Part shown: positions 1 to 8,770 of the stretch, piece after piece
Layout: the number at the start of each line of letters is the position of its first letter
How positions within the stretch are numbered: position 1 is the stretch's first letter
From: Bacteroidales bacterium
GTDB lineage: Bacteria; Bacteroidota; Bacteroidia; Bacteroidales; F082
DNA length: 64,000 nucleotides
Assembly: GCA_018400955.1 (NCBI GenBank)
Contig: JAGYLH010000002.1
Location: 46,520-110,519 of the forward strand
Direction of reading: 5' to 3'
The notes under the pieces: model-generated
Databases searched by the model: none
What the model was told of the DNA's origin: nothing
What the model saw: only the letters and a program-made list of their open reading frames with translations
Made by a program: the position numbers and the translations under genes

Positions 1-2650
1 TTCAATTGAATCAACCGCACAACGCCCTACTGACTTTTTTAGCACCAGCGCTCAATTCGACAATATGATCAACTTGATCAATTCGCGGCAAACAATTGTC
101 GAAACTTCCATAATGCTCCTTGCCCAAAACCTTTCACTCGAAACTTACAACCAACAATACATCTCCAATGAAAATTATGATAAGCTGCAGAAGTTTATCC
201 CCAAGCATGTCAAAGATATGGTTGTTAAATATGGAAGATCTGGTATTCAACGTGAAAAAGAAGAACAAATCCGCTCGTTGGAACGTGAAATTCGATCTTT
301 AGAGCGCGAAATGAACCGCCGTAAGAATCGGGCGGCACAAGAGCTTAGCGATTTAAATGGAAATGACGAATTCACCCCTGCAACTGGCCTTAGCCGTGAT
401 AACAACTCAATCCAAAATGGCAATCAAGACAATAACACAAGTTTTGCTTATCATGCAGTTCAACCCGGTGAAACGCTTTTCACCATCTCAAAAAGATATG
501 GAGTTAGCATTGCCAAGCTCAGGGAACTAAATAACTTAACCAATCAAAACCTTACTGTAGGGCAACAGCTTATAATTTCTGAAACAACTGCTACTACCTC
601 AAACCAAGGGGGCACTAAAATTGTTAATGAGGACTATGAAGAGTATGAGGATGATGCGTTTATATATGAGCCAGCCAGGCAGGGTGCATTGGGGGAAACC
701 TCCTTTTTTACTGACGATGGTAACTTTAACATTCATATGGAAGGGGGCACCATCGAAAAGGATCCTATCATGCCCCGTGGGGTAAGACAAGAAGACTTCG
801 ACAAAACGATTCAAAACCTGACAAATTATTATAATTCAAGTGATACCAACTTCATATATGGGTTATTACATTGGGGTGCGAACCGGCACTATAGCATTCA
901 GTCAATTCAAAACTCCTTGCAAATATTCAGAATTACCAATAGTGATTTGGTAAGACTGATTTACACCTCTGACGACCCAGGTGTATGCCAACAAACGCTC
1001 AAGATTATTGCCAATGTTTTTGTAAAGAACTATAAGTTGTTGAAAGCAAACCAAACAGACTTGGTTGTTCGCTATTTCAGGGAACAGGTTGATTCGGCTG
1101 ATGTCCGTCTGCAAGCCGCTGAGGACAGGCTGCTTCGTTTCAACAAACGAAACAACATCATCAATTATGCCGAGCAAACCAAATATATTGCTGCGCAAAA
1201 GGAAGACCTTGACCTGTATTACCAGAACGAACAGGTTAGGATGGCTCAATCATCTGCATCGTTGCGCGAGTTGGAAACAAAACTCACCCGACGAGACAGC
1301 ATTTATCTTAAAAGTGACCTGATCAACCAAAGGCGAAAGGAATATGCAGATATTACTGAGCGGATACTTATAAACGAACTGGCAGAGGATTATGACCAGC
1401 GCATTGGTAACGAAATACAAAAGCTTAGGCTGCGAGGTGATCAACTACGTGATGAAATAAAGCTTTATGTTGATCAACTCTATCTATATAGCCACTCCAC
1501 ACAAGGCTTGCCAATTGCAACCTTATTGGAAGAATGGCTTACAAATGCACTCATCTACGAAGAAGCAAAAGCCAGTTTGGTTGTACTATCGCGTCGTAAG
1601 ATGGATTTCGTTAGGACCTATCAACGTTTTGCCCCATTAGGTGCCATGCTTAAAAGGATTGAACGTGAAATAACAGTGGCCGAACAATCATATCTGGAAC
1701 TATTGCGCAGTCTCAACCTGGCTCTAATGCGTCAGCAAAACCTGGCAATGGCAACCAATATAAGAATAATTGATCCGCCATTTTTCCCCTTGTCGGCCAG
1801 ACCTTCCAACGCTAAATTATTGGTTATAGCTGCTTTCTTAATAGGCTTATTTCTGGTAGCCTTTATCATCCTTGTACTGGAGTATTTTGATACATCTATA
1901 AAAAGTCCTGACCGGGTTTCTAATAAGGTGGGCTATAGGCTTGCCGGTGCCTATCCACTGATTGATTCAGCCAATGACCAACGTGATTTGGTCTTTGTAA
2001 GCAATCGCTTGATTGAGCTGATTATACAGAATATTAAACTAAGTATTAACCGTAACACCCTTTATCCAGCCCAAAAACCCTATCTGATTTTATTCTTTAG
2101 CACACAGGATGGCGTCGGTAAAACCTTCCTGGCGCACAAAGTTGCCAATAAACTCAGGACTTATGGAGAGAAAGTACTTCAGCTTAACTACAAATCGGAT
2201 GAAGTAGATAGTGATATTGATGATGACTACAACCTCTCCTACACTTATAAAATCAATGACAACTTTGTAGAGGTTAAAGACCTTCAGGAATTGATGCAAG
2301 GCAATGTTTTACGACGAGAAAATTATAATTACGATTATATATTACTCGAATTACCATCCATCATGTACCACTCATACCCTATGGACCTGATGCAAAATGT
2401 GGACGTAAGCCTATTGCTTATCAAAGCCTCTAGCCAATGGGAAAAAGCTGATGCATCAGCTGTTGAAAGTTTAACTGATGTACTTAGGGAGCCTCCTTTG
2501 GCAATCCTCAATGAAGCAGATGAGTTTGCTATTGATGAAATTGTTTCCGGAATGAAGATCCAGCGGAATAAAAGAACCTGGAAACGTGTCAAGCATGTCA
2601 TAACTTATCCTTCAAGAATCAGGATACAAGTAAAAGACAACCAAGCCTAA
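1..2650 (+). CDS. Wzz/GumC-type polysaccharide co-polymerase with internal LysM domain and C-terminal ATPase-like domain (5' truncated)
   Basis: This protein probably sets chain length or drives export of the exopolysaccharide made by the genes downstream, acting at the inner membrane. The frame is open from base 2 to the window edge and reads FSTSAQFDN just before the tracked Met at 65, so the real start and first membrane helix lie upstream. Numbered from that Met, it has a charged coiled coil (about 60-90), a LysM domain (about 128-172, beginning YHAVQPGETLFTISKRYG), a long helical periplasmic stretch (about 330-560), a membrane helix (about 585-607) and a cytoplasmic BY-kinase-like domain. 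That domain has a Walker A remnant, GVGKT, at 683-687. The usual Walker B/A' acidic motif is replaced by LLELPS, and the C-terminus lacks a tyrosine cluster, so kinase activity is doubtful. The flippase gene starts 3 bases after the stop. Confidence 0.85.
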   Translation, partial: SIESTAQRPTDFFSTSAQFDNMINLINSRQTIVETSIMLLAQNLSLETYNQQYISNENYDKLQKFIPKHVKDMVVKYGRSGIQREKEEQIRSLEREIRSLEREMNRRKNRAAQELSDLNGNDEFTPATGLSRDNNSIQNGNQDNNTSFAYHAVQPGETLFTISKRYGVSIAKLRELNNLTNQNLTVGQQLIISETTATTSNQGGTKIVNEDYEEYEDDAFIYEPARQGALGETSFFTDDGNFNIHMEGGTIEKDPIMPRGVRQEDFDKTIQNLTNYYNSSDTNFIYGLLHWGANRHYSIQSIQNSLQIFRITNSDLVRLIYTSDDPGVCQQTLKIIANVFVKNYKLLKANQTDLVVRYFREQVDSADVRLQAAEDRLLRFNKRNNIINYAEQTKYIAAQKEDLDLYYQNEQVRMAQSSASLRELETKLTRRDSIYLKSDLINQRRKEYADITERILINELAEDYDQRIGNEIQKLRLRGDQLRDEIKLYVDQLYLYSHSTQGLPIATLLEEWLTNALIYEEAKASLVVLSRRKMDFVRTYQRFAPLGAMLKRIEREITVAEQSYLELLRSLNLALMRQQNLAMATNIRIIDPPFFPLSARPSNAKLLVIAAFLIGLFLVAFIILVLEYFDTSIKSPDRVSNKVGYRLAGAYPLIDSANDQRDLVFVSNRLIELIIQNIKLSINRNTLYPAQKPYLILFFSTQDGVGKTFLAHKVANKLRTYGEKVLQLNYKSDEVDSDIDDDYNLSYTYKINDNFVEVKDLQELMQGNVLRRENYNYDYILLELPSIMYHSYPMDLMQNVDVSLLLIKASSQWEKADASAVESLTDVLREPPLAILNEADEFAIDEIVSGMKIQRNKRTWKRVKHVITYPSRIRIQVKDNQA

Positions 2651-2653
2651 ACC

Positions 2654-4081
2654 GTGGCCAATTCGATAAACAAAATATTTGGCAGCAATAATTTCCTATC
2701 GCTGGCCAATAATGGACTTGTAGCCGTATTTGGCTTCCTCAGTTTCATTATGCTTGTCAGGCAATTGCCTCAAGATGTGTTTGGCGAATGGATACTCTTT
2801 ATCACCATGGGAAACTTCATTGATATGCTTCGTTTTGGCATAACCCGAACGGCCCTGATTCGGTTTTTATCAGGTGCCAACAAGCTTGAAGCAGAGGAGT
2901 TAATGGGGTCGAACAACACCATTAATCTGGCATCAACGGTGCTTATTTCCGCTATAATCTTAGTGACTTACAATCTATTCTCCGAATCGATTTCTTCTTC
3001 CGGATTCGAAATGTTTTTTATTTGGTATCCACTACTTGCTTTTTTGAACCTTTCTTTTAACAATGCGCAATCTGTTTTGCAAGCAAAAATGCGCTTTGAT
3101 ACCATGCTTTGGCTGAGGTTGATCAATGTAGGGGGATTTATGCTTTTCCTAATCTTAAACCTTTTTACACGCTATGATATCAACACAATTATCTTGGTTT
3201 ATTTGGTAACCAACTTGTTAAGTTCTGTTGTGGCAAGCATTTATAATTGGGATGGCATCAGATATATGGTGAAAACTACTAAACGTTCCATACGTATCAT
3301 ACTGAATTTCGGCAAATACACCACAGGAACGCTTATTGGAAGCAATTTGCTAAAAAGCTCAGATACATTTATTATCGGATTGAGCCCATTTTTAGGAACC
3401 ACAGCTGTTGCCCTCTACAGTATTCCGCTGAAGTTGACAGAAATTATTGAGATTCCACTGCGAAGTTTTGCAGCAACAGCATTTCCGGGTATGTCAAAAG
3501 CAAGCATCGAAAAAAACATTCCGCTGGTAAAGCATATTTTTTATGAAAATGCTGGTGGTATGACATTTCTGTTGATGCCCTTGATGCTGGTATGTTTTAT
3601 TTTTGCCGAACAAATCGTACAAATTCTTGGAGGGCCCGAGTATCTGGAAACAGCAAATATCTTCAGGATTTTCTGTATCTATGGCTTAATTTTACCCATT
3701 GACAGGTTTATAGGGGTAGCACTTGACAGTGTGAACAGGCCCAAACAAAACTTTTTTAAAGTTATCTACATGACTTTATCCAATATCCTGGGGGATCTGC
3801 TGGTTATCTTTGGCATTTCATATGTGATAGCTATTATCTCTGTTACAGTATTTTTTATGAATACGCAGGCTTCTACTGACGGTGTCATCCAAATGGCAAG
3901 TAGCTTTACGATTATTAAAACCCTCGAAATGGTTGCTATAGTGACCATTCTGTTTACAATCATAGGAATACTTGTAGGCTATCATTATCTTAGAAAAGAA
4001 ATGGATTTGCGCATTCGAAGTATATTTGTAGTCGGCTTTGCATCCATAAAGCGAATAACTTTGTCGATAATTAAATTATAA
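2654..4081 (+). CDS. Wzx-like polysaccharide flippase (MOP/PST family)
   Basis: This is a 475-residue polytopic membrane protein that very likely flips the lipid-linked repeat unit across the inner membrane. It has about 12-14 hydrophobic segments. The N-terminal pattern (LSLANNGLVAVFGF, then VRQLPQDVFGEW) is typical of O-antigen/teichoic-acid flippases of the PST family. The start is GTG, 3 bases after the stop of the co-polymerase gene, which suggests co-transcription and translational coupling. Length fits the family. It sits between the chain-length protein and a Wzy-like protein, the classic neighbours in Wzx/Wzy-dependent clusters. The substrate cannot be read from sequence. Confidence 0.85.
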   Translation: MANSINKIFGSNNFLSLANNGLVAVFGFLSFIMLVRQLPQDVFGEWILFITMGNFIDMLRFGITRTALIRFLSGANKLEAEELMGSNNTINLASTVLISAIILVTYNLFSESISSSGFEMFFIWYPLLAFLNLSFNNAQSVLQAKMRFDTMLWLRLINVGGFMLFLILNLFTRYDINTIILVYLVTNLLSSVVASIYNWDGIRYMVKTTKRSIRIILNFGKYTTGTLIGSNLLKSSDTFIIGLSPFLGTTAVALYSIPLKLTEIIEIPLRSFAATAFPGMSKASIEKNIPLVKHIFYENAGGMTFLLMPLMLVCFIFAEQIVQILGGPEYLETANIFRIFCIYGLILPIDRFIGVALDSVNRPKQNFFKVIYMTLSNILGDLLVIFGISYVIAIISVTVFFMNTQASTDGVIQMASSFTIIKTLEMVAIVTILFTIIGILVGYHYLRKEMDLRIRSIFVVGFASIKRITLSIIKL

Positions 4082-4099
4082 TTAATTAATTTTTGCTAC

Positions 4100-4107
4100 T
4101 ATATTTG
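4100..4107 (+). promoter_or_regulatory. candidate Bacteroidota -7 element (TATATTTG) before the Wzy-like gene
   Basis: TATATTTG matches the Bacteroidota -7 consensus TAnnTTTG and lies in an AT-rich 30-base gap. It ends only 4 bases before the ATG at 4112, so transcription from here would leave almost no leader. It could also be a chance match within an operon. Confidence 0.4.
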
Positions 4108-4111
4108 CACA

Positions 4112-5605
4112 ATGCTATCAACCTTAAAACAGAGAATAGGCTCAGACAAATTAAGGCATCCGCTCATGATAGCCCTTTTGGTGTTTGTGGTCATCGTTTT
4201 GGGCATGATAATCGGAAAGGGCGGGATGATGGAAGCAATTGCATTGCTTGCGCTTTTTCCAATTATAATTTTTTTCAATCGTTTCCTCAACGATCCACGT
4301 GTTGGTGTCTATACAATCATTATTTTAGGATTTATAGCCATCGGACTTACCCGGTATATACGCAATGTGCCATTTGGCCTTTCAGTTGATGGTTTTATTG
4401 TTCTTACATACATAGCCATTTTCTTCCGCTATTTTTATGAAAAAATCAATTGGTCACAGATCAACCGCGACCTTGTTTATTTAGGTTTGATTTGGTTTTT
4501 CTATGCCCTCCTGCAGCTTTTTAACCCAGAAGCTTTGAGCCGTACAGCCTGGTTTTATGCCATGCGCGGTATGGCTCTGTATATGGTGCTGCTCATACCT
4601 ATCGGATTTCTGCTATTTAGCCGGCTCCGCTATTTGTATGTGTTCCTTTATCTATGGGGCATATTTTCTATAATGGGCACACTTAAAGGTCTGCAACAGT
4701 TGTACCTTGGTCCGGATTCAGCTGAGCAGTTCTGGTTGGATACGGTTGGTGGCATCACACATATCCTGTTTGGTGAGTTACGCGTTTTTTCATTTTTCAG
4801 TGATGCCGGCCAGTTTGGTGCAGCACAGGGTGCTGCTGGTGTGGTAGGCATAATTACTGCGATTAATATCAAAGGGTTTCGCAACAAGGTTTTCTTTGGT
4901 ATAATGGGTTTTATGGGTCTTTGGGGTATGATGATATCGGGAACCAGGGGTGCTATGATTGTGCCAATGATCGGTGGCATCACCTATGTTCTTCACCGTA
5001 AAAACATTAGGGTATTGATAGTTGGGGGGTTGTTTTTGTCTCTTGTGTACGCATTTTTTGTCTATACTTATATAGGTCAGGGCAACTCCCAAATTCGGCG
5101 TATGCGTACCGCCTTCCGACCCGAAACAGATGAATCCTACCTTGTGAGGCTTGAAACAAGGCAGATTCTGAATGTTTATCTTGCCAGTAAACCATTTGGC
5201 GGAGGCATTGGCAGTGCAGGAGACTGGGGAAAACGTTTTTCCGCACATGGTTTTTTAGCCCAAATAGCAACTGACAGCTGGTATGTGCAAATTTGGGCTG
5301 AGCAAGGTATTGTGGGTCTTGTGCTACACCTTTTTATCCTTGCATATATTCTGATAAAAGGTTCATATATTGTCATGTTCAGAATTAAAGAGCCAGAGCT
5401 GCGCGGCATTCTTAGCGCCCTGGTTGCCGGTTTTACTGGAATCATGGGTGCTAGTTACGGCAATGGTGTACTTGGTCAAATGCCAACAGGTATCATGATA
5501 TACCTGAGCTGGACATTTGTTTTTTTGGGAACTCAATTAGAAAGAGAATATAAATATCTTAAATCCAATAATTTACCTATATGGTCATATAAAAACAAAA
5601 CCTGA
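4112..5605 (+). CDS. O-antigen ligase/polymerase-like (Wzy_C family) membrane protein
   Basis: This 497-residue multi-pass inner-membrane protein has about 11-12 predicted helices and one larger periplasmic loop (about 335-385). Glycine-rich motifs (GTRGAM; the KPFGGGIGSAGDWGK stretch) are typical of Wzy_C/O-antigen ligase proteins. It probably polymerises flipped repeat units or ligates the finished chain; sequence alone does not decide which. It follows the flippase by 30 bases. An earlier in-track start at 4093 lies in another frame and gives no membrane protein, so the ATG at 4112 is preferred. The next gene starts 60 bases downstream. Confidence 0.8.
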   Translation: MLSTLKQRIGSDKLRHPLMIALLVFVVIVLGMIIGKGGMMEAIALLALFPIIIFFNRFLNDPRVGVYTIIILGFIAIGLTRYIRNVPFGLSVDGFIVLTYIAIFFRYFYEKINWSQINRDLVYLGLIWFFYALLQLFNPEALSRTAWFYAMRGMALYMVLLIPIGFLLFSRLRYLYVFLYLWGIFSIMGTLKGLQQLYLGPDSAEQFWLDTVGGITHILFGELRVFSFFSDAGQFGAAQGAAGVVGIITAINIKGFRNKVFFGIMGFMGLWGMMISGTRGAMIVPMIGGITYVLHRKNIRVLIVGGLFLSLVYAFFVYTYIGQGNSQIRRMRTAFRPETDESYLVRLETRQILNVYLASKPFGGGIGSAGDWGKRFSAHGFLAQIATDSWYVQIWAEQGIVGLVLHLFILAYILIKGSYIVMFRIKEPELRGILSALVAGFTGIMGASYGNGVLGQMPTGIMIYLSWTFVFLGTQLEREYKYLKSNNLPIWSYKNKT

Positions 5606-5665
5606 TTGACCTGATTGTATAATTCAATCACATTTTTCCGTATTTTCGGTTTTTATTAATGATCT

Positions 5666-6586
5666 ATGAGAAATAACTTACCCTTGGTTTCTGTTATTAC
5701 GGTAAATTACAACCAATCAGTTGTTACCTGTGAGTTTCTCGCCTCACTACGTAAGGTTACCTACCCAAATCTTGAAATTTTTGTGGTGGACAATGCTTCA
5801 CCCAATGACAGTCCCGAAATTATTAAGGAGGAATATCCAGAAGTAATACTGATCAAAACAGCTAAAAATCTGGGCTTTGCCGGTGGTAATAACGTAGCTG
5901 TAGAAAAAGCAAAAGGTAAGTATCTCCTATTCATCAATAACGATACGGAAGTAGAGCCTGGATTCCTGGAACCCATGGTGAGCCTGCTCGAACAGGATAA
6001 AAGTATCGGTATGGTAAGTCCCAAAATTCATTATTTTCATACGCCAAATACCTTCCAGTATGCTGGTTTTACGCCTATTAACCATATTAGTATAAGAAAC
6101 TTTGCCATTGGTTTTGGAGAAACTGACCAGGGGCAATACGACATAACTTGCGAAACGGGTTCTATTTTTGGTGCAGCAATGCTTGTTCCGCTCAAGGTTG
6201 TTCAGCAAGTTGGCATGATGGCAGATGTGTTTTTTCTGTACTACGAGGAGCATGATTGGGCTGCACATATAAAAAGGGCCGGTTATAAAATTTACTATCA
6301 GGGGAAATCGCTTGTGCTGCATAAAGAGTCTATTTCAACTGTAAAGGATAGCCCTTTCCAAATCTTTTACCTTACACGGGGTCGCGTGCTTTACGCGCGA
6401 CGAAATTCATATGGCATCGCAGGTTTATTGAGTATGTTTTACCTCTACCTGATTGCCTGGCCCAAGCTTACCCTTGGCTTTATTTTGCGCAGACGCTTGG
6501 ACCTCGCCAACGCACTCCGACGGGCAATGGTATGGAATATGCTTAATCACAAAGGAATACACGATACACCCCAACTAAAAAATTGA
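5666..6586 (+). CDS. GT2 family glycosyltransferase (rhamnosyltransferase-like), copy 1 of duplicated module
   Basis: This 306-residue cytoplasmic GT-A fold glycosyltransferase transfers one sugar to the growing lipid-linked repeat unit; donor and acceptor are unknown. It opens with SVITVNYNQ, followed by VVDNASPNDS and the metal-binding stretch LFINNDTEVEPG, then YYEEHDW in the acceptor region. This is the pattern of WcaE/RfbN-like rhamnosyltransferases. It is clearly paralogous to the gene at 7839-8768: both share YAG(F/Y)TPIN near the middle, FFLYYEE and the LVLHKESIST/YVLHKESVST motif. It is followed after 3 bases by a membrane GT2, and that two-gene unit is repeated downstream. Confidence 0.88.
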   Translation: MRNNLPLVSVITVNYNQSVVTCEFLASLRKVTYPNLEIFVVDNASPNDSPEIIKEEYPEVILIKTAKNLGFAGGNNVAVEKAKGKYLLFINNDTEVEPGFLEPMVSLLEQDKSIGMVSPKIHYFHTPNTFQYAGFTPINHISIRNFAIGFGETDQGQYDITCETGSIFGAAMLVPLKVVQQVGMMADVFFLYYEEHDWAAHIKRAGYKIYYQGKSLVLHKESISTVKDSPFQIFYLTRGRVLYARRNSYGIAGLLSMFYLYLIAWPKLTLGFILRRRLDLANALRRAMVWNMLNHKGIHDTPQLKN

Positions 6587-6589
6587 CAT

Positions 6590-7810
6590 ATGGACTATCT
6601 TCGAATTTTTACTATTATTGTGGAGCTGGTTTTTTATGCTTATTTTACCGTGGCAGTTGTTTACATTTTTGTGTACAGTTTTGCCACGATTTTCTATAGA
6701 AGAAGATCACGCCCAACACCAACAAAAATCCGAAAGATCGCAGTGCTTATACCTGGTTACAAAGAAGATGCAGTAATTGTTGATGTGGCCAAGGATGCAC
6801 TCAAGCAAGATTATCCAAAGGATAAGTTTGAAGTAATAGTGATAGCCGACTCTTTTAAACAGGAAACACTTGACGCCTTGAAGAAATTGCCTATCCGGGT
6901 TGTCGAAGTTGTGTTTGAAATCAGTAAAAAATCCAAAGCACTGAATAAATGTATGGAAACGATTGGCGATGATTATGACATTGCCATGATACTTGATGCT
7001 GATAACCTGATGGCGCGCAATGTTTTGACTATTATGAACCAAACCTTTGAAATGGGTTTTGTTGCTGTGCAGGGTCATCGCACCGCCAAAAATACCAATA
7101 CCGCATTTGCAGTTCTGGATGCTGTAAGTGAAGAAATTAACAACAGTATTTTCCGTAAAGGTCACAGGGCATTGGGGCTGTCATCAGCACTGATTGGTTC
7201 TGGTATGGCTATTGAATATGCCCTCTTTAAAAAAACCATGGCAACAATTGATTCAGTTGGTGAGGACAAAGAAGTTGAATTGAAACTACTGAAACAGGCC
7301 TACACCATTGAATATGCTGATGACGCATGGGTATATGACGAAAAAACATCAAAATCAGATGTTTTCGTTAACCAACGGCGCAGATGGATTGCAGCCCAAT
7401 TGACCTATTTCAAGGATTACTTTTTTAGTGGTGTGTTCCACCTGTTCCGCTACGGCAATATCGATTATTTCGACAAGGTTATGCAAATGGTGCAACCACC
7501 GCGTATCTTGCTTTCAGGAATACTTTTCATCATTACGCTGGGTTCGTTCCTGGCAAATATTTTTTTAACACAGTTCATTGAGCAATTCTTTTTGCTCTCT
7601 TTCTATCACTGGGTCATACTGTTTTTATTTACTGTGTTGGCTATGCTTATGGCAGTGCCAAAGCGGCTTTACACAGCAAAAACTTTTAAAGCCTTGTTAT
7701 CATTACCTTTAGGTTTTTTATTAATGATTATGAGTATTTTAAGAATAAAAGGTGCAAGCAAACGGTTTATTCACACAACGCACTCACATACAGGGGACGT
7801 AGAAAAATAG
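6590..7810 (+). CDS. membrane GT2 glycosyltransferase with QRRRW motif, copy 1 of duplicated module
   Basis: This 406-residue protein has an N-terminal membrane helix (about 5-35), a cytoplasmic GT-A domain and three C-terminal helices. Motifs are those of processive/cellulose-synthase-like GT2 enzymes: LIPGYKED, the DxD-type LDADN, GEDKEVELK and QRRRW. It could be processive or simply a membrane-bound single-step transferase. It starts 3 bases after the preceding GT2 and is the paralogue of the gene at 8771-10036, sharing AVQGHR.AKN.NT and RKGHR.LGLSSALIGS.MA. Substrate unknown. Confidence 0.87.
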   Translation: MDYLRIFTIIVELVFYAYFTVAVVYIFVYSFATIFYRRRSRPTPTKIRKIAVLIPGYKEDAVIVDVAKDALKQDYPKDKFEVIVIADSFKQETLDALKKLPIRVVEVVFEISKKSKALNKCMETIGDDYDIAMILDADNLMARNVLTIMNQTFEMGFVAVQGHRTAKNTNTAFAVLDAVSEEINNSIFRKGHRALGLSSALIGSGMAIEYALFKKTMATIDSVGEDKEVELKLLKQAYTIEYADDAWVYDEKTSKSDVFVNQRRRWIAAQLTYFKDYFFSGVFHLFRYGNIDYFDKVMQMVQPPRILLSGILFIITLGSFLANIFLTQFIEQFFLLSFYHWVILFLFTVLAMLMAVPKRLYTAKTFKALLSLPLGFLLMIMSILRIKGASKRFIHTTHSHTGDVEK

Positions 7811-7838
7811 TTTATAAGAAAGCAATAAGCACGGATAC

Positions 7839-8768
7839 ATGTCAATAACAAAGAAAAAATATCCACTAGTTTCAATAATTACGGTAAATTACAACCAGGC
7901 AGCAGTTAGTTGTGCCCTCATCGAATCGCTGAATAAGATTACGTATCCCAATTTTGAAATTATTGTTATAGACAATGCCTCACCGGATGACGATGCATCG
8001 ATTATCAAAGCCCGTTACCCAAATATTGTATTCGTGCAAAACCCCATTAATTATGGCTTCGCAGCCGGGAATAACTTTGGACTGATGCGCGCCCGTGGCG
8101 AATACGTGCTTTTGCTCAATAACGACATTGAAGTACCTTCCGGCTTTATGGAACCATTGGTGGATAAACTTGAATCGGACAAAAGCATCGGTGCCGTAAG
8201 CCCACTTATTAAATACTTTTATGCCGCTGACACTGTACAGTATGCAGGCTACACCCCCATCAACTACATCACCATGCGCAATACTGCCATTGGCCATCAA
8301 CAAAAGGACAACGGGCAGTTCAATACAGACAGGGAAACAGCTTATGCCCATGGGGCAGCTATGATGGTGCCTATTGAGGTGGTGAAAAAGGTTGGCCTGA
8401 TGTCATATATATTCTTTTTGTATTATGAAGAAGCAGATTGGTGTGCCCGCATCAAACAAGCAGGTTACAAAATTTTCTTTGTTCACAATTCCTATGTGTT
8501 GCACAAAGAATCAGTTAGCACTGGCAAACTGAGCGCACTCAAAATATATTACTTAAACAGAAATCGTATCGTCTTTATGCGGCGCAATGTTTTTGGTCGC
8601 GATTTCTACGGCGGAATGGCCTATCAATTTTTTATTGCCATTCCTAAAAATGCCTTTAAATGGTTAATTAAAGGAAAAATTAATCTTTTTTTGGCTTATT
8701 ACCAAGCCATTGGCTGGCACCTGACACATTTGTTTGATCGTGAAATCCACGAAAACCCTCAATTGTAA
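7839..8768 (+). CDS. GT2 family glycosyltransferase (rhamnosyltransferase-like), copy 2 of duplicated module
   Basis: This 309-residue GT-A glycosyltransferase has SIITVNYNQ, VIDNASPDDD, LLNNDIEVPSG and YYEEADW in the same order and spacing as the gene at 5666-6586. Divergence between copies is substantial, so this is an old duplication whose copies may now use different acceptors or donors. It starts 28 bases after the first module and is followed after 2 bases by the second membrane GT2. Confidence 0.88.
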   Translation: MSITKKKYPLVSIITVNYNQAAVSCALIESLNKITYPNFEIIVIDNASPDDDASIIKARYPNIVFVQNPINYGFAAGNNFGLMRARGEYVLLLNNDIEVPSGFMEPLVDKLESDKSIGAVSPLIKYFYAADTVQYAGYTPINYITMRNTAIGHQQKDNGQFNTDRETAYAHGAAMMVPIEVVKKVGLMSYIFFLYYEEADWCARIKQAGYKIFFVHNSYVLHKESVSTGKLSALKIYYLNRNRIVFMRRNVFGRDFYGGMAYQFFIAIPKNAFKWLIKGKINLFLAYYQAIGWHLTHLFDREIHENPQL

Positions 8769-8770
8769 AC

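Noticed and set aside
4790-5248. 152-residue minus-strand ORF
   Set aside because: It is antisense to the Wzy-like gene and has no recognisable motif; the plus strand encodes clear membrane helices.
5612-5630. TGATTG...CAATCA hairpin after the Wzy-like gene
   Set aside because: The stem is only 6 bp with A/T-rich pairs and an imperfect T-run; too weak to call a terminator inside a polysaccharide operon.
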